A stretch of 64,000 nt of DNA. Origin: Spirochaetota bacterium (GTDB lineage: Bacteria; Spirochaetota; Spirochaetia; Treponematales; Rectinemataceae). The notes below the pieces were generated by a model. It did not search any database. It saw only the letters and a list, made by a program, of their open reading frames with translations, and was not told the origin of the DNA. Location: positions 1 to 64,000 of the forward strand of contig JAJUIB010000009.1 in the NCBI GenBank assembly GCA_029265615.1, written 5' to 3'. Positions 15,753 through 25,718 of the stretch are shown here, one piece after another. Made by a program: the position numbers and the translations under genes. The number at the start of each line of letters is the position of its first letter. Positions within the stretch are counted from its first letter, which is position 1.

Positions 15753-17399
15753 ATGAACGTCGTCCGTCTCTTTTTTCCCGAGGGCGATCGCCAGGGTTTG
15801 TCCGCCGCGCTTGCGCGGCGCGTGCCCTATATCGTTGGTATGGACATCATCTACCTCGTCGCCTTTATGGCAATGGGGCTTGCGCGCTGGCTTTCCGATC
15901 CTTCGGCCTATGGCGTCTTTTTCGCCGCTCTCGCTGCGACCGAAGCGGTTTTCGCCTCCTCACTCGCTCTGGTTCGCCTGAGGCGCTACCGCGCGGCAGC
16001 ATATGTCGCCGCCTCGGGAGCCTTTCTCAACGCAACCTGGATAGGCCTCCTTCTGCCCTATGCGGGAACGGGCGACTTCTACCGCTTTTCAACCTACCTG
16101 CTTGCGGCGCTCTCCACGGTCGCGATGCTCGCCATCGACCGTCGGCAGATGCGTGTTTTCTCGGGCATTGCCATCTTTGTGTACATCGCCTTTGTCGCGA
16201 GCGTCGTGCTGCCATCGCCACCCCCGCATGACTATTCGGCGATCGGCACCTTCGGCATCCTGCTTGCGGGCCTTGCAGTTGTTGTCGAGTTCCAGTCAAA
16301 GCTCAACGGGGAGCTCATTGGCCTCGCCGAAGCCGAACTTGTGCGCAGCCGCGAACGCGCCGAGGCGCTTGCGACCCTCGTCGAAGGGAGCCGCGATGCG
16401 CTTGAGACCGGGCGCGAGCTTGCTCGTGCGAGCGCCGTGAGTCGAAAGAGTTCCCAAGAGATCAAGGTAGCGCTCGAGGCTCTTGCACGCGAAGCACATG
16501 GTCTGGCCGGAAATGTCGAAGCGGCGGAATCTTCGAACCGCGACATTGCGGGAAGGGCGGTGGCACTCGAGTCCGCGGTTTCTGAGGAGGGACGGCTTCT
16601 CGTCGCCACCAACGAGGCGCTTGCGCGTCTTGCCTCTGCCGCCCGGGAGGCCGCCGCTCTTGCGCGCGGCAAGCGCGACGCGATAGCCGCCCTACTTGCC
16701 GACGTTGAGCGGCAGAACCTTGAGGTCCGCGGCCTTGAAGAGGGTATGGCGCGCTTTCGCGCCGCGAGTGCTCGCGTTCTTGAGGCAGCAGGTGGCATCG
16801 GGGATCTTTCGGACAAGACCGGCCTTCTTGCGATGAACGCCTCCATTCAGGCGGCGCGCGCGGGCTCCGCCGGCAAGGGCTTTGCGGTGATTTCACAGGA
16901 GGTGCGCAAGCTTGCGGAGGACACGCGCGCCGAAACCGCCCGCATCGCCGAAGCGCTTGCGGAAACGGGCGAAGCGACTAGCGCCTCCTCGGAGACGGCG
17001 CACCGCTTCGCTTCCGAGCTTTCAACGCTTGCCCAGGGGATGCGCTCGACGCTCGACGCGCTTGCCGGCATTCTCGAGGAGCTTGGCGCCGTATCGGGCG
17101 AGGCGGAAGGGATCGAGCGGCGCGCCGCCGAGCTTGCCGCGCTCGCGCGGCAAGCGGGCGTCGAGGCGCAAGGGGCTGCTCAGGGCATGGCCGCGAGCGC
17201 CGAGCGGCTTGCAAACATCCGGGAATTCAGCGCGCGGCTCAGCGGCAAGGTTGACGCGATCGCCGCAAGTTTCAGTTCGATTGAGCAGGCTGTCGAGGAG
17301 GCTTCACTCGTCGGCGAGCGTAGCCTCGCATGCTTGGGCGGCCTCGACGAGCGGCTCGCCGCGCTTGGGCGCTGCGAGGACGGTGAAGGAGGCGCGTGA
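15753..17399 (+). CDS. Membrane MCP-like signalling protein
   Basis: The product has 548 residues. The first 180 hold about six hydrophobic helices with no sizeable extracytoplasmic domain and no clear HAMP domain. The rest is a long Ala/Glu-rich coiled coil with the chemoreceptor tip region [20 protein letters not shown] followed by [16 protein letters not shown]. Receptors of this kind pass signals to CheA through CheW. The tip has Gln and Ser where most receptors have Glu (IEAARAGE). With no large sensor domain it may sense membrane state or a small ligand between the helices. A ribosome-like AAGGTAGG precedes ATG 15753, which lies 5 nt after the methylase stop, so the two are probably one operon. 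Confidence 0.85.
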   Translation: MNVVRLFFPEGDRQGLSAALARRVPYIVGMDIIYLVAFMAMGLARWLSDPSAYGVFFAALAATEAVFASSLALVRLRRYRAAAYVAASGAFLNATWIGLLLPYAGTGDFYRFSTYLLAALSTVAMLAIDRRQMRVFSGIAIFVYIAFVASVVLPSPPPHDYSAIGTFGILLAGLAVVVEFQSKLNGELIGLAEAELVRSRERAEALATLVEGSRDALETGRELARASAVSRKSSQEIKVALEALAREAHGLAGNVEAAESSNRDIAGRAVALESAVSEEGRLLVATNEALARLASAAREAAALARGKRDAIAALLADVERQNLEVRGLEEGMARFRAASARVLEAAGGIGDLSDKTGLLAMNASIQAARAGSAGKGFAVISQEVRKLAEDTRAETARIAEALAETGEATSASSETAHRFASELSTLAQGMRSTLDALAGILEELGAVSGEAEGIERRAAELAALARQAGVEAQGAAQGMAASAERLANIREFSARLSGKVDAIAASFSSIEQAVEEASLVGERSLACLGGLDERLAALGRCEDGEGGA

Positions 17400-17446
17400 C
17401 AGTCGCGCCTCCACGGCTTGAACCGACGGCTCACAAGTCGATGGCA

Positions 17447-19945
17447 TCAAGCCGATGGCCCGAGGGTGAAGCCGAGCACCTCGACAGAGGCCGCGCGTCC
17501 CCGGGCGGGGCCGAGCCGATCGAGCCAGTTACGCAGATGCGCCTTGCCGCCGAGCGATAGACGGGCGCTGAACCTCCCTTCTTCTTCCTCGGTTTCAATC
17601 CTCGTGACAATCCCCTTTTTTTCATCCCGTGGGGCGATCGCAAAGCGGCGTCGCAGGCCCTCGCGGATTTCGGTGTAGGAAATGCGCTCTTCGGCAAGCC
17701 AGGCTTTGAGCGCCGCGAGCGCTGCGCCCTGCGGTGTAAGGGGCCCGCCCTCGACCAGCTTTACGGAAAGATCGATGCGCGCTACACGCAAGGGAAGCCC
17801 GCTCGGCCCCGTTTTCAGCACTGTGAAGCCCGCTATCCGAGCCGCGTCCGCGACCTCAGCGCTCTTGGGGCCGTAGAGCGCAAAGAGTGTTTGTCCAAAA
17901 AAGCCCTCGGGGAGGCCCCCCGAATCACCTGAGGAAAAAAGCGCCTCGCGGGCTTCGAAGATGCGCGATTCGGCGCCGGGGCATAGTTCCGCAAGGAGCC
18001 TGAGGAGCCAGGCGCCTTTGTAGGCCGCGGTGGAACCCGAAAGGGATTCAGGAACCGCCGCCTCGATGATGACCGGTTCGAAGGCGGCTTTCGCCGCAGT
18101 TAGTCGCGTTAGGCGATTTATAAGATCCGGTTTAGGCGGAATGATCACGTGCGACGCGATGAAGGCGCGCGCCGCCTTGGTATCGCAGGCGCCACACGAA
18201 TTGCACGAAGCCCCCAGGCAGAGCTGTCTGTCGCGCCGTGAACGCGCCGCGAGGTATTCGCCGTAGAGAAGCTCCTCGGTGCGGTCGAGAAAGGGAAGGG
18301 GAAATGCGTAATCGGGCCCTTTTTCCGCGGCAAGCGCCGCGATATCGCCTCTGTCCTTTAGGAAATCGAGTAGTGAGTCGCTAGCTCCGCGCACAAGTCC
18401 CTTGTCGTAGAGAAATCCTTGTTCCGGCGCCCTCTCAATCCAGGGTAGGGCGTCCTTTGCGGCGACGAGGAGCTGGTCCGCGAGGTACTCGTCGAAGTTC
18501 GCAGCGAGCCTGAATTCGACGCCCGCCTGCTTGCATGCGTCGCGCATCGCGTCAGCGACCCTGCGGAGAGGCTTCTCGTCGAGGACGAGGGGGAAGAAGC
18601 CAAGGGGGGTGCCCGGTATGCGCACCAGGTAGCCCGCCGAGGCGAGGATGCGGAGCCCGGGCGCCTTATTGCGCCTGCGCGTGTCGAGTGCCTGTGCGAA
18701 CTCGGCGAACTCCGCAAGGTCGTTAGGCCCCTCGAAGCCCGAGATAATGTAAAAGAGCTTAAGCTCGCGAACGCCGGGAACGACGAGGAGCTCGACGAGA
18801 TGCTCAAGATCATCCTCGGACAGACCCTTGCGGTAGAAAGCTCGCATCGAGGCGGAGATGCCCTCGACGCCGAGGGTGTAGGAGCGTTTGTCTGCCGCGA
18901 GCTCCGCGCGGACAAGCGCCTGGGTGCGCGCCAATATGTCGAGGCGCTGGCTCATGAAGTTTACCCGTCGGAATATCCGTCCGAGCTCGAAAAGGAGCGC
19001 AAAGACCTCCGTGTGGGTGTTGAAGTTGAAGGCGTAGACCTCGAGCGTGTCGGCACCGGTGTTTCGTCTGAGTTGCCGCGCCGCCGTGAGTGTTTCTTCG
19101 AGTGGCAGCTCCCGGTAGGGCCGCCGCTCCCAGCCTTCGAGACAGAAGGAGCAAAGCCCCGGACATCCTGCCGCTATCTGGAGGCGGGCGGTTCCCGATT
19201 CGGTGGAGTTGAAGACGGGATACGCGACGAGGGGCGGCGGCGAACGCTCGAGCCGCCGGATCTGCACAGGCTGGACCGAACGGAACCGCCAGAACCCCTG
19301 AATTCCGCGGGCGCGGTCAAGCCGACGCTCGAGCGGCCCCTCGCTGTTTGCCAGCACTGAGACAAGTTCGCCTATTGCTCCCTCGCCCTCGCCGAAGAAG
19401 ATGCCTTCCACGAGCGCGTCTCCGTCGGCGGCGACGATCGCGCCCGAGGCCTGCGCGTTCGAGCCGCCCAAGAGTACGCAAGGAAACTTTCGCCCCGACG
19501 TGCGCGCCTTTGACCTTTCTGAGGCCCGCAAGGGGATTCCTCCGGTTGTGAAAAGGTAGGGCAGATTGACAAGCTCGAGCGCGAAGGCGTTCGAAACGAG
19601 GACGAGGTCGAAGTCGGCGGGCCCCCGTCCCGAGGCGATGCCGTAGAACCAGGGAAGCCTTTCGCCTGTCTTTTGGCCCGCAGCTGCAAGGAGCTCGCGA
19701 TCGGCGCGGTCGGGGAAGAAGGCGAAGTCGATGTATGCTCCGGGGAGGGCGGCCCGTGACTCAGCAAAAAGGATAAGATGCGCGCTCGAGCGGTCAACGT
19801 CGTCCCAGGGCGAGAGTCGCACAACGAGCAGGCGGAAGGAGGCGGCATCCCATGTAGGGTTGTCGAGCCTCCTCTCAGTTGCGGGAAGAAGCGCGCGCGA
19901 TGCCTTGAGAAGGGGGCGTATGTTTGCAGGAATCATGCGTGCCAT
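17447..19945 (-). CDS. B12-binding-type radical SAM protein
   Basis: The product has 832 residues. The 4Fe-4S/AdoMet cluster motif is C261-x3-C265-x2-C268 (AAGCPGLCSFC). The region before it resembles the Rossmann-like domain of large B12-binding radical SAM proteins (LVLVSNAFALELVNLPYLFT, then VLLGGSNAQASGAIVA and GIFFGEGEGAI). A second cysteine group (CLGASCNSCGAC) lies about two thirds along and could hold another cluster. The substrate is unknown; related proteins are paired with a DUF2344-type domain, and the C-terminal 150 residues (from about 680) may represent it. The gene follows a DEAD-box helicase by 15 nt, suggesting an RNA or ribosome-linked role, which is inference. Confidence 0.78.
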   Translation of the reverse strand: MARMIPANIRPLLKASRALLPATERRLDNPTWDAASFRLLVVRLSPWDDVDRSSAHLILFAESRAALPGAYIDFAFFPDRADRELLAAAGQKTGERLPWFYGIASGRGPADFDLVLVSNAFALELVNLPYLFTTGGIPLRASERSKARTSGRKFPCVLLGGSNAQASGAIVAADGDALVEGIFFGEGEGAIGELVSVLANSEGPLERRLDRARGIQGFWRFRSVQPVQIRRLERSPPPLVAYPVFNSTESGTARLQIAAGCPGLCSFCLEGWERRPYRELPLEETLTAARQLRRNTGADTLEVYAFNFNTHTEVFALLFELGRIFRRVNFMSQRLDILARTQALVRAELAADKRSYTLGVEGISASMRAFYRKGLSEDDLEHLVELLVVPGVRELKLFYIISGFEGPNDLAEFAEFAQALDTRRRNKAPGLRILASAGYLVRIPGTPLGFFPLVLDEKPLRRVADAMRDACKQAGVEFRLAANFDEYLADQLLVAAKDALPWIERAPEQGFLYDKGLVRGASDSLLDFLKDRGDIAALAAEKGPDYAFPLPFLDRTEELLYGEYLAARSRRDRQLCLGASCNSCGACDTKAARAFIASHVIIPPKPDLINRLTRLTAAKAAFEPVIIEAAVPESLSGSTAAYKGAWLLRLLAELCPGAESRIFEAREALFSSGDSGGLPEGFFGQTLFALYGPKSAEVADAARIAGFTVLKTGPSGLPLRVARIDLSVKLVEGGPLTPQGAALAALKAWLAEERISYTEIREGLRRRFAIAPRDEKKGIVTRIETEEEEGRFSARLSLGGKAHLRNWLDRLGPARGRAASVEVLGFTLGPSA

Positions 19946-19960
19946 GGGCTGGCCTGGGCT

Positions 19961-21247
19961 CTAGCCTCGGGGACGGCCGCCTTGACGCTTTCCGGCCGCG
20001 GCATTCCCTTCGGCCGCGCGTGCGGCCCTCCGCGCGCGTTTTTCGGCTTCGGCGTGTTCGGCCCGTTCGAAGAACTCCTCCGCCGTCGGATCGAGAATCG
20101 CGCCGCCTTCCAGGAACTTGCAGCGGAACACAAAGCCCTCGGCGACGGCGAGTCGCGATGCACGCGCAAGCTCAACGCCGTCCGCAAGGACGATCGAGAC
20201 GCCGTGGGCGCCCGCACGCCCTGTTCGACCGGCGCGGTGCACATACACCGTGCGCTCCTCGGGGAGATCGAGCGACACGACGTGGGTGATGCCGGGTATG
20301 TCGAGGCCGCGGGCGCCCAGGTCGCTTGTCACGAGGTAGCGTAGTCCCCCCTTCGCAAAGCGTTCAAGGGCGACGCGGCGCGCCTCCTTTTCAAGGCGCG
20401 CATGGATGCCCGCGACGGGAAGGCCCATGGCCTCAAGCCGCTGAACCGCGCCTGCGACTCTGTGGGCCTGGGCGAGAAATACAAGGCAACGCTCAGGGTG
20501 GATCGCCGCTTCGAGCCTGCGGAGGAAGTCAAGGCGCTTCCTGCTGTCGCAGTAAAAGCACCAGTGCTCGATGTCGCCGGCGAGCACCTTGCCGGGCTCA
20601 GTGCGCGCGAAGGCGGGATCGGTGAGGAAGGGCGCGGCCTTTTCGCGCACTCGCCGCGGAAGCGTCGCAGAGACGAGGACACGCATCGCCCTGCGCGGCG
20701 CGGCCGCAAGTAGCGAAAGGGCCGCCTCCTCCGTTTCGGGCGCAAGAAGGCGGTCAGCCTCGTCGAGGACGAGTAGCTTAAGCGAGGAAAGCCTCAGACG
20801 GCGCAGGGCGATAAGGTCCCCGAGCCTGCCGAGCGTGCCGATGACGAGGGAGGGGCGACCCTGCAGTTTCGCTTCCTGTCGCGAGAGCGGCGTGCCGCCG
20901 AGGATCGTCGCCACCTTGCATGGAAGACCGGCCGCCTCGACGAGCCGCTCCGCCTCGCGTCCGATCTGGACCGCAAGCTCTTGGGTCGGCGCGGCCACGA
21001 GCACCGCGGGGCCTTCGCGGCTCGTCCCGGCCCTTCCGGTCGCCCCGGCTTTTTGCGCGAAGTCGAGCGCTGGCGCAAGATACGCAAAGGTCTTGCCGGT
21101 GCCGGTCTCGGACTCTATGAGGAGATCGCGCCCCGCAAGGAGCGGGGGGATCGCCGCTTCCTGGATCGGGGTGGGCTCTGCAAAGCCTAGTGCCGAAAAG
21201 GCCTTTGCAAGCTGCTCGGAAAGCCCAAGCGCAAGAAATGCGTCCAT
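19961..21247 (-). CDS. DEAD-box RNA helicase
   Basis: The product has 428 residues with all core motifs: the Q motif (GFAEPTPIQEAAIP), motif I SETGTGKT, PTQEL for motif Ia, LDEADRLL, VSATLP, TSDLGARGLDIP and HRAGRTGRAG. It unwinds RNA duplexes using ATP in the cytoplasm. A short basic tail (RRAARAAEGNAAAGKRQGG) follows the helicase core, as in many cold-shock or ribosome-assembly helicases. Met at 21247 fits the family N-terminus; a longer in-frame start exists upstream but adds no conserved residues. It is the first gene of an operon with the radical SAM gene. Confidence 0.92.
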   Translation of the reverse strand: MDAFLALGLSEQLAKAFSALGFAEPTPIQEAAIPPLLAGRDLLIESETGTGKTFAYLAPALDFAQKAGATGRAGTSREGPAVLVAAPTQELAVQIGREAERLVEAAGLPCKVATILGGTPLSRQEAKLQGRPSLVIGTLGRLGDLIALRRLRLSSLKLLVLDEADRLLAPETEEAALSLLAAAPRRAMRVLVSATLPRRVREKAAPFLTDPAFARTEPGKVLAGDIEHWCFYCDSRKRLDFLRRLEAAIHPERCLVFLAQAHRVAGAVQRLEAMGLPVAGIHARLEKEARRVALERFAKGGLRYLVTSDLGARGLDIPGITHVVSLDLPEERTVYVHRAGRTGRAGAHGVSIVLADGVELARASRLAVAEGFVFRCKFLEGGAILDPTAEEFFERAEHAEAEKRARRAARAAEGNAAAGKRQGGRPRG

Positions 21248-21320
21248 GCCGCTACTTTCGCACGGATGCCCGCGCCGCAACAAGGGGCGCAGCCTAAAGC
21301 CCGCGCAGGGCGCTGGGTCG

Positions 21321-21350
21321 TTGCCGAAGCGAGGCGCTTTCGGCTATAGT
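21321..21350 (+). promoter_or_regulatory. Promoter of rnz (leaderless type)
   Basis: TTGCCG (21321-21326) and TATAGT (21345-21350) are 18 nt apart, and ATG 21359 lies 8 nt past the -10 box with no ribosome site. Confidence 0.65.
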
Positions 21351-21358
21351 CTCGCGCG

Positions 21359-22288
21359 ATGAACCTGGAAGCCTTCGTGCTCGGCTCGGGTGGCATGATG
21401 CCCCTTCCGCAGCGCAGTCTTACGAGCGTGCTTCTTCGTCGCGAGGGCGAGCTCTTCCTCTTCGATGGCGGCGAGGGGACGCAAGTCTCGATCCGTCGCC
21501 TCAACCTCCGCTGGAAAAAAATAACAGCGATCTTCGTCTCGCACATGCATGCGGATCATGTCACCGGGCTTCCCGGCATTCTCATGCTGTCGAGCCAGGT
21601 CGATCGCGAGGAGCCGCTCTACATTTTCGGCCCGCCGCGCATCGCCGAGTACATCGAGCAAAGCCGCCGTGTTCTCGATATGTACATTAATTACGAGATC
21701 GTCGTCCGCGAGTTTACGGGGCCCGAGGTCCTATGGAACGGCGATGGATTCTCGATCCGTAGCTTTCCCCTGCGCCATACCAAGCCCTGCTACGGCTACG
21801 CCCTCGAGGAGGCGCCCCGCCCCGGCGCGTTCCACCCCGAGGCGGCGCTTGCGCTCGGCGTGCCCCGCGGCCCACTGTGGTCAACGCTCCAGGGCGGCAC
21901 GCCCGTGACGCTTGCCGACGGCCGCATCGTGCAGCCGGACGAGGTGATGGGCGCGCCTCGCTCGGGACGCAAGTTCAGTTATGTCACCGACAGCCTCTAT
22001 TTTCCCGAGATTTCGCGGGAGGTCGCAGGGTCGGATCTCCTCATCTGCGAGGGGATGTTCGAGGCCGCGCTCGTGGCGAGCGCCGCTGAAAAAAAGCACA
22101 TGACTGCGGATCAGGCCGCGCGGATCGCGCGGGACGCAGGCGGTGTTCGGAAGCTCGGGCTTATCCACTACAGCCCCCGCTACACCGAACGGGATTTGAA
22201 GCGTCTCCACGAGGAAGCCCGCGCGATCTTTCCGGAGACCGTTCTCACGCGGGATCGGATGGCGTTCCCCATCGAATACGTGGACTAA
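21359..22288 (+). CDS. rnz: Ribonuclease Z
   Basis: The product has 309 residues, the length of the short-form tRNA 3' processing endonuclease, which cuts the 3' trailer of pre-tRNAs. The metallo-beta-lactamase zinc motif is His62-x-His64-x-Asp66-His67 (SHMHADH), preceded by FDGGEGTQ. Later zinc ligands are seen in FPLRHTKPCYGY, in YVTDSLYF, and in LIHYSPRY. The arrangement matches RNase Z, including the PCYGY stretch of that family. The mRNA is predicted to be leaderless. Confidence 0.92.
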   Translation: MNLEAFVLGSGGMMPLPQRSLTSVLLRREGELFLFDGGEGTQVSIRRLNLRWKKITAIFVSHMHADHVTGLPGILMLSSQVDREEPLYIFGPPRIAEYIEQSRRVLDMYINYEIVVREFTGPEVLWNGDGFSIRSFPLRHTKPCYGYALEEAPRPGAFHPEAALALGVPRGPLWSTLQGGTPVTLADGRIVQPDEVMGAPRSGRKFSYVTDSLYFPEISREVAGSDLLICEGMFEAALVASAAEKKHMTADQAARIARDAGGVRKLGLIHYSPRYTERDLKRLHEEARAIFPETVLTRDRMAFPIEYVD

Positions 22289-22363
22289 AAGCGAGTAACC
22301 GCGGGCGTAAAGACGTTGTTTGCTAGCGGCCTGGCTTGTGAAGCAGGGCCGGCGAAACGATCT

Positions 22364-22396
22364 GGCCGCCTCCCCATCGAAGGCGGCGGCCTTCCT
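22364..22396 (+). terminator. Possible terminator after rnz
   Basis: GGCCGCC (22364-22370) pairs with GGCGGCC (22385-22391) and TTCCTT follows. It directly precedes the ribosome site of the next gene, so it may be only partly effective. Confidence 0.45.
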
Positions 22397-22410
22397 TGAG
22401 AGGGTGAGCC

Positions 22411-23370
22411 GTGATCCAGGCGATCGATCTGTACAAGAGCTACGGCCCTGTCGCGGCCGTGCGGGGCGTCTCGTTCGAGGCGGGCGAGGGCGTCGTCCTC
22501 GGTCTTCTCGGTCCGAACGGGGCGGGAAAGACGAGCATCATGAAAGCGCTCACGGGCTTTCATTATCCCGACGGCGGCAAGGCGGTTGTCGCAGGTATCG
22601 ATGTCACGGAGGATCCCGTCGCCGCAAAGCGGCTTGTGGGCTACCTGCCTGAGTCGGCGCCGCTGTACCCCGACCTCACCCCGGAGGAGTATCTTGCCTT
22701 CGCTGCGAGCGCCCGCGGGCTTTCAGGGCGGGTGTGTAGCACGGCGGTGGGGCGTGCGGTCGAGGCCTGCGGCCTCGGCCCCGTCTATCGCCGCCCCGTC
22801 GAAGAGCTCTCCAAGGGCTATCGCCAGCGCCTCGGTCTTGCGCAGGCCATTCTCCACGACCCCAAGGTGCTCATCCTTGACGAGCCGACGACGGGGCTCG
22901 ACCCCAACCAGATACTGGAGATCCGGGCGCTGATCCGCGAGCTCGGGCGGGAAAAGACCGTTGTGCTCTCGACGCACGTGCTCCAGGAGGTCGAAGCGAC
23001 CTGTTCCCAGGTCGTGATCCTCAACGAAGGGCGCGTTGTGGCGCAGGGAAGTCCCGCCGAAATCGGTGAGGCGCTTAAGGGTGAGGAGCGGCTTTCCCTC
23101 CGCGTTCGCGCCCGAAAGGGGCGCCTTGATGAACTCACGATAGGCCGTCTCGTTGCGGGTTTGCGCAGACTGAAGCCCGCCGCCCCCCCGGTCCTCGGAC
23201 CGGATGGCGTTGCCGCATGCGAGCTCGTCGCGCCGCCAGGTGAGGAGCCGGGCGCCGAAGCCTTCGACTGGGCGGTCGAGAACGACCTCGTCATTCTCGA
23301 GATGCTCAGGCGGCGGCTGTCCCTTGAGGAGATTTTCGTACGGCTGACCTCGGAAGGAGTCTCGAAATGA
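22411..23370 (+). CDS. ABC transporter ATP-binding protein (Gld-type)
   Basis: The product has 319 residues and starts at GTG after a GAGAGGGTGA ribosome site. Walker A is GPNGAGKTS, the signature is LSKGYRQRLGLAQA, Walker B is VLILDEPTTGLDP, and the H-loop is STHVLQEVE. It is an ABC-2-type exporter ATPase with a C-terminal extension of about 90 residues. Its stop overlaps the next gene (ATGA), and the following three genes match the GldF, GldG and DUF4340 proteins that accompany GldA-like ATPases. In spirochaetes, which do not glide by the Bacteroidetes mechanism, the cargo is unknown. Confidence 0.9.
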   Translation: MIQAIDLYKSYGPVAAVRGVSFEAGEGVVLGLLGPNGAGKTSIMKALTGFHYPDGGKAVVAGIDVTEDPVAAKRLVGYLPESAPLYPDLTPEEYLAFAASARGLSGRVCSTAVGRAVEACGLGPVYRRPVEELSKGYRQRLGLAQAILHDPKVLILDEPTTGLDPNQILEIRALIRELGREKTVVLSTHVLQEVEATCSQVVILNEGRVVAQGSPAEIGEALKGEERLSLRVRARKGRLDELTIGRLVAGLRRLKPAAPPVLGPDGVAACELVAPPGEEPGAEAFDWAVENDLVILEMLRRRLSLEEIFVRLTSEGVSK

Positions 23371-24089
23371 AGCCCGTTCATGCGCTTGCGCGGAAAGAAT
23401 TTCGCGCCGCCTGGAATTCCCCCGTCGCCTACGCGATTTCCGTCGCGTTTCTCGTATTCTCCGCGGCGTGGCTGTACTTCGTGCGCGGATTTTACGCCGC
23501 CGGCCTTGCAGACCTACGCCCCTATTTCGGCATTATGCCCGTCGCCTTCGCAGTTCTTGCCCCCGCCGCGACGATGCGGAGCTGGGCCGAGGAACGGCGC
23601 CTCGGTACCTATGAGCTCCTCCTCACGATGCCCTTTACCGAAGCCGAGCTCGTCCTCGGCAAATTCCTCGCCGCCTATGCGACGATCGCCATCGCGCTTG
23701 CGCTTACCCTGCCCGTCCCGCTTCTTGCCTCCCTCCTTGGAAGCTTCGATCCGGGTGTGCTCGCGGGGCAGTATCTCGGCGCCCTCCTTGTGGCCGGCGC
23801 CTCCACCGCCGTGGGTATCTGGGTTTCCTCTCTTGCGAAGAACCAGGCGAGCGCCTTCGTCGGCGCCGCCCTTCTCCTCATCGGCCTCTCGCTTGTCGAC
23901 CGGCTTGCGGCCTTCTTTCGCTTTTCTGGTCCCGCCGCGGCGATCGCGAACTGGGTGTCGACGGGCCGTCACTTCGAGTCTCTTTCTCGCGGTGTTCTCG
24001 ACGGACGCGACTTTGCCTACTACCTTTCGGCGGGTGCCGCCTTCCTTTATCTCACGGCCTGGAATGTCCGGCGCCGGAAGTGGAGCTGA
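23367..24089 (+). CDS. ABC-2 type permease (GldF-like)
   Basis: The product has 240 residues with about six membrane helices. The N-terminal amphipathic KEFRAAWNSPVAYAI and the loop RSWAEERRLGTYELLLTMP are typical of ABC-2 permeases of the GldF/NosY group. It forms the membrane channel with the ATPase encoded just before it, with which it overlaps by 4 nt. Confidence 0.88.
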   Translation: MKPVHALARKEFRAAWNSPVAYAISVAFLVFSAAWLYFVRGFYAAGLADLRPYFGIMPVAFAVLAPAATMRSWAEERRLGTYELLLTMPFTEAELVLGKFLAAYATIAIALALTLPVPLLASLLGSFDPGVLAGQYLGALLVAGASTAVGIWVSSLAKNQASAFVGAALLLIGLSLVDRLAAFFRFSGPAAAIANWVSTGRHFESLSRGVLDGRDFAYYLSAGAAFLYLTAWNVRRRKWS

Positions 24090-24092
24090 GCC

Positions 24093-25718
24093 ATGGACGC
24101 GAAAACCGGAAAGCGTCGCGACACCGTCCTTTTGTCACTCGTGCTCGTGGCGCTTGCGTTCGCGGTACTTGTTGCGGAGCGTTTTCCGTTCCGCCTCGAT
24201 CTTACAAGGGACCGCGCCTACAGCCTTTCCAAGGTTTCTAAGGACCTTGCCACGAACCTGCCGGACAGGCTACGCATAACGTACTACCGTTCGCCAGCCC
24301 TCGCCGCTCGCCATCCTGGCCCCGGCGCGATCGAAGATTTCCTACGCGAGTTCGAGGCCTTGGGTCGTGGGCGGATTTCGGTCACCTTTGACAATCCTGA
24401 TGCGAAGGCGGGGGCGGTCGAGGCGCTCGGAATCCGTCCGCAGAGCATGCAGGTCGTCGAGAAAAACGAGCGGCGCGTCGCCGTCGTGTATTCGGGGATC
24501 GTCCTTGAATATCGGGGCCGCACGGAGTCTCTTCCCTTCGTTCTCGGCACCGAGGCGCTCGAATACGACCTTGTCAAAGCCGCCCGCCGTCTCGTGCAGG
24601 ACCGCAAACCCCTTGCCGCCCTCCTTGTGGGAGACACGGACAAGTCCTTCGAGAACGACTATCGTAGCGTCAAGGAGGCGCTCGAAGCCTCGGGTTGGTC
24701 GGTCTCCCCCCTCGTCCCGGGCCAGGAAATTCCACCGGGAACGGACGTCCTCCTCGTCCTCGGCAATTCCGGCATCGATGATTATGCCGCCTATCGCATT
24801 GATGCCTACCTCGCTAGCGGCGGCAATGCCCTTTTTGCGGTTCGCGGCGTCGATGTCGAAGCCCGCGAGACGCTGTCGGCGCACCCTCTTTCGAATGACG
24901 CCATGCTCAAGGCTCTTGCGTCCTACGGCGTCAGCCTCCGTCCTGCGCTTCTCCTCGACGCCGCCTCCCTCACGGTGCCGTTCCAGGAAATGGCTCAAGG
25001 CGGCGGGCTTGCGGTGCGCTATGTCCGCTACCCCCACTGGGTCGTCGTGAGGCCTGAGAACACCGACCGTGCGCATCCCCTCACCCGATCGCTCGCGGGG
25101 CTCGACCTTTTCTGGCCGAGCCCGCTGGAGCTTGCCGCCCCTGGCGGGGTGAAGGCTACCCCGCTCATCCGCACGAGCGCAAACGCCTGGCTACAGACCA
25201 AGGACTTTGCGATTGCGCCCGAGGAGTCTGCCGACTATGCAAAGGAACGGGATGCGACGGCGGGCCGCTACCTCCTTGCGGCGACGCTTGAAGGAAGGCT
25301 TCCGATGGCGTACGCGGGAAAGCCGCTTCCCTCGCGCGAGGGGGCTGCGCCACTTCCCCCTCTTCCTGCGGAAGCTCAGGCCTCGCGCATCCTCATTGTG
25401 TCCTCGGCGGATTTTGCGAACGATCTTATGACGATGACCGATTCGCTTTTCAATGCCGCCTTTGTCGCGAACGGCGCCGAGTGGCTCGCGTCGGGGGATG
25501 AGCTTGCCGCCTTGCGCGCCCGAGGGGGGCGCGACACGCGTCTTGCGCGCATCGACGATCCCGCCCGGCGTGATCTTGCCGTCTTTTCGGCCTATCTCGT
25601 CAATCTTGTCCTCGTGCCGGGGGGCCTCGCCCTTTTTGGCATCCTGCGGGCGCGGAATCGTCGGCGTGCGGGCAAGGAGAACGCGCATGAGCATTCACAG
25701 GGAGGGTCCGATCGATGA
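24093..25718 (+). CDS. GldG-like ABC transporter auxiliary protein
   Basis: The product has 541 residues: an N-terminal membrane helix (about 12-30), a large extracytoplasmic domain, and a C-terminal helix (about 495-520) followed by a basic tail. Family traits are the FRLDLTRDRAYSLSKVSKDL stretch after the first helix and the Rossmann-like AALLVGDTDKSFENDY followed by DVLLVLGNSG. This is the GldG/ABC_transp_aux family that works beside ABC-2 permeases, probably as a periplasmic adaptor. The gene starts 3 nt after the permease stop. Confidence 0.85.
   Translation: MDAKTGKRRDTVLLSLVLVALAFAVLVAERFPFRLDLTRDRAYSLSKVSKDLATNLPDRLRITYYRSPALAARHPGPGAIEDFLREFEALGRGRISVTFDNPDAKAGAVEALGIRPQSMQVVEKNERRVAVVYSGIVLEYRGRTESLPFVLGTEALEYDLVKAARRLVQDRKPLAALLVGDTDKSFENDYRSVKEALEASGWSVSPLVPGQEIPPGTDVLLVLGNSGIDDYAAYRIDAYLASGGNALFAVRGVDVEARETLSAHPLSNDAMLKALASYGVSLRPALLLDAASLTVPFQEMAQGGGLAVRYVRYPHWVVVRPENTDRAHPLTRSLAGLDLFWPSPLELAAPGGVKATPLIRTSANAWLQTKDFAIAPEESADYAKERDATAGRYLLAATLEGRLPMAYAGKPLPSREGAAPLPPLPAEAQASRILIVSSADFANDLMTMTDSLFNAAFVANGAEWLASGDELAALRARGGRDTRLARIDDPARRDLAVFSAYLVNLVLVPGGLALFGILRARNRRRAGKENAHEHSQGGSDR

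Noticed and set aside
23375-24279. Open frame of 299 codons in another plus-strand frame across the GldF-like gene
   Set aside because: The frame at 23367 encodes a clear permease with an ATGA overlap; the other is Ser/Pro/Arg-rich and fits a shadow frame.
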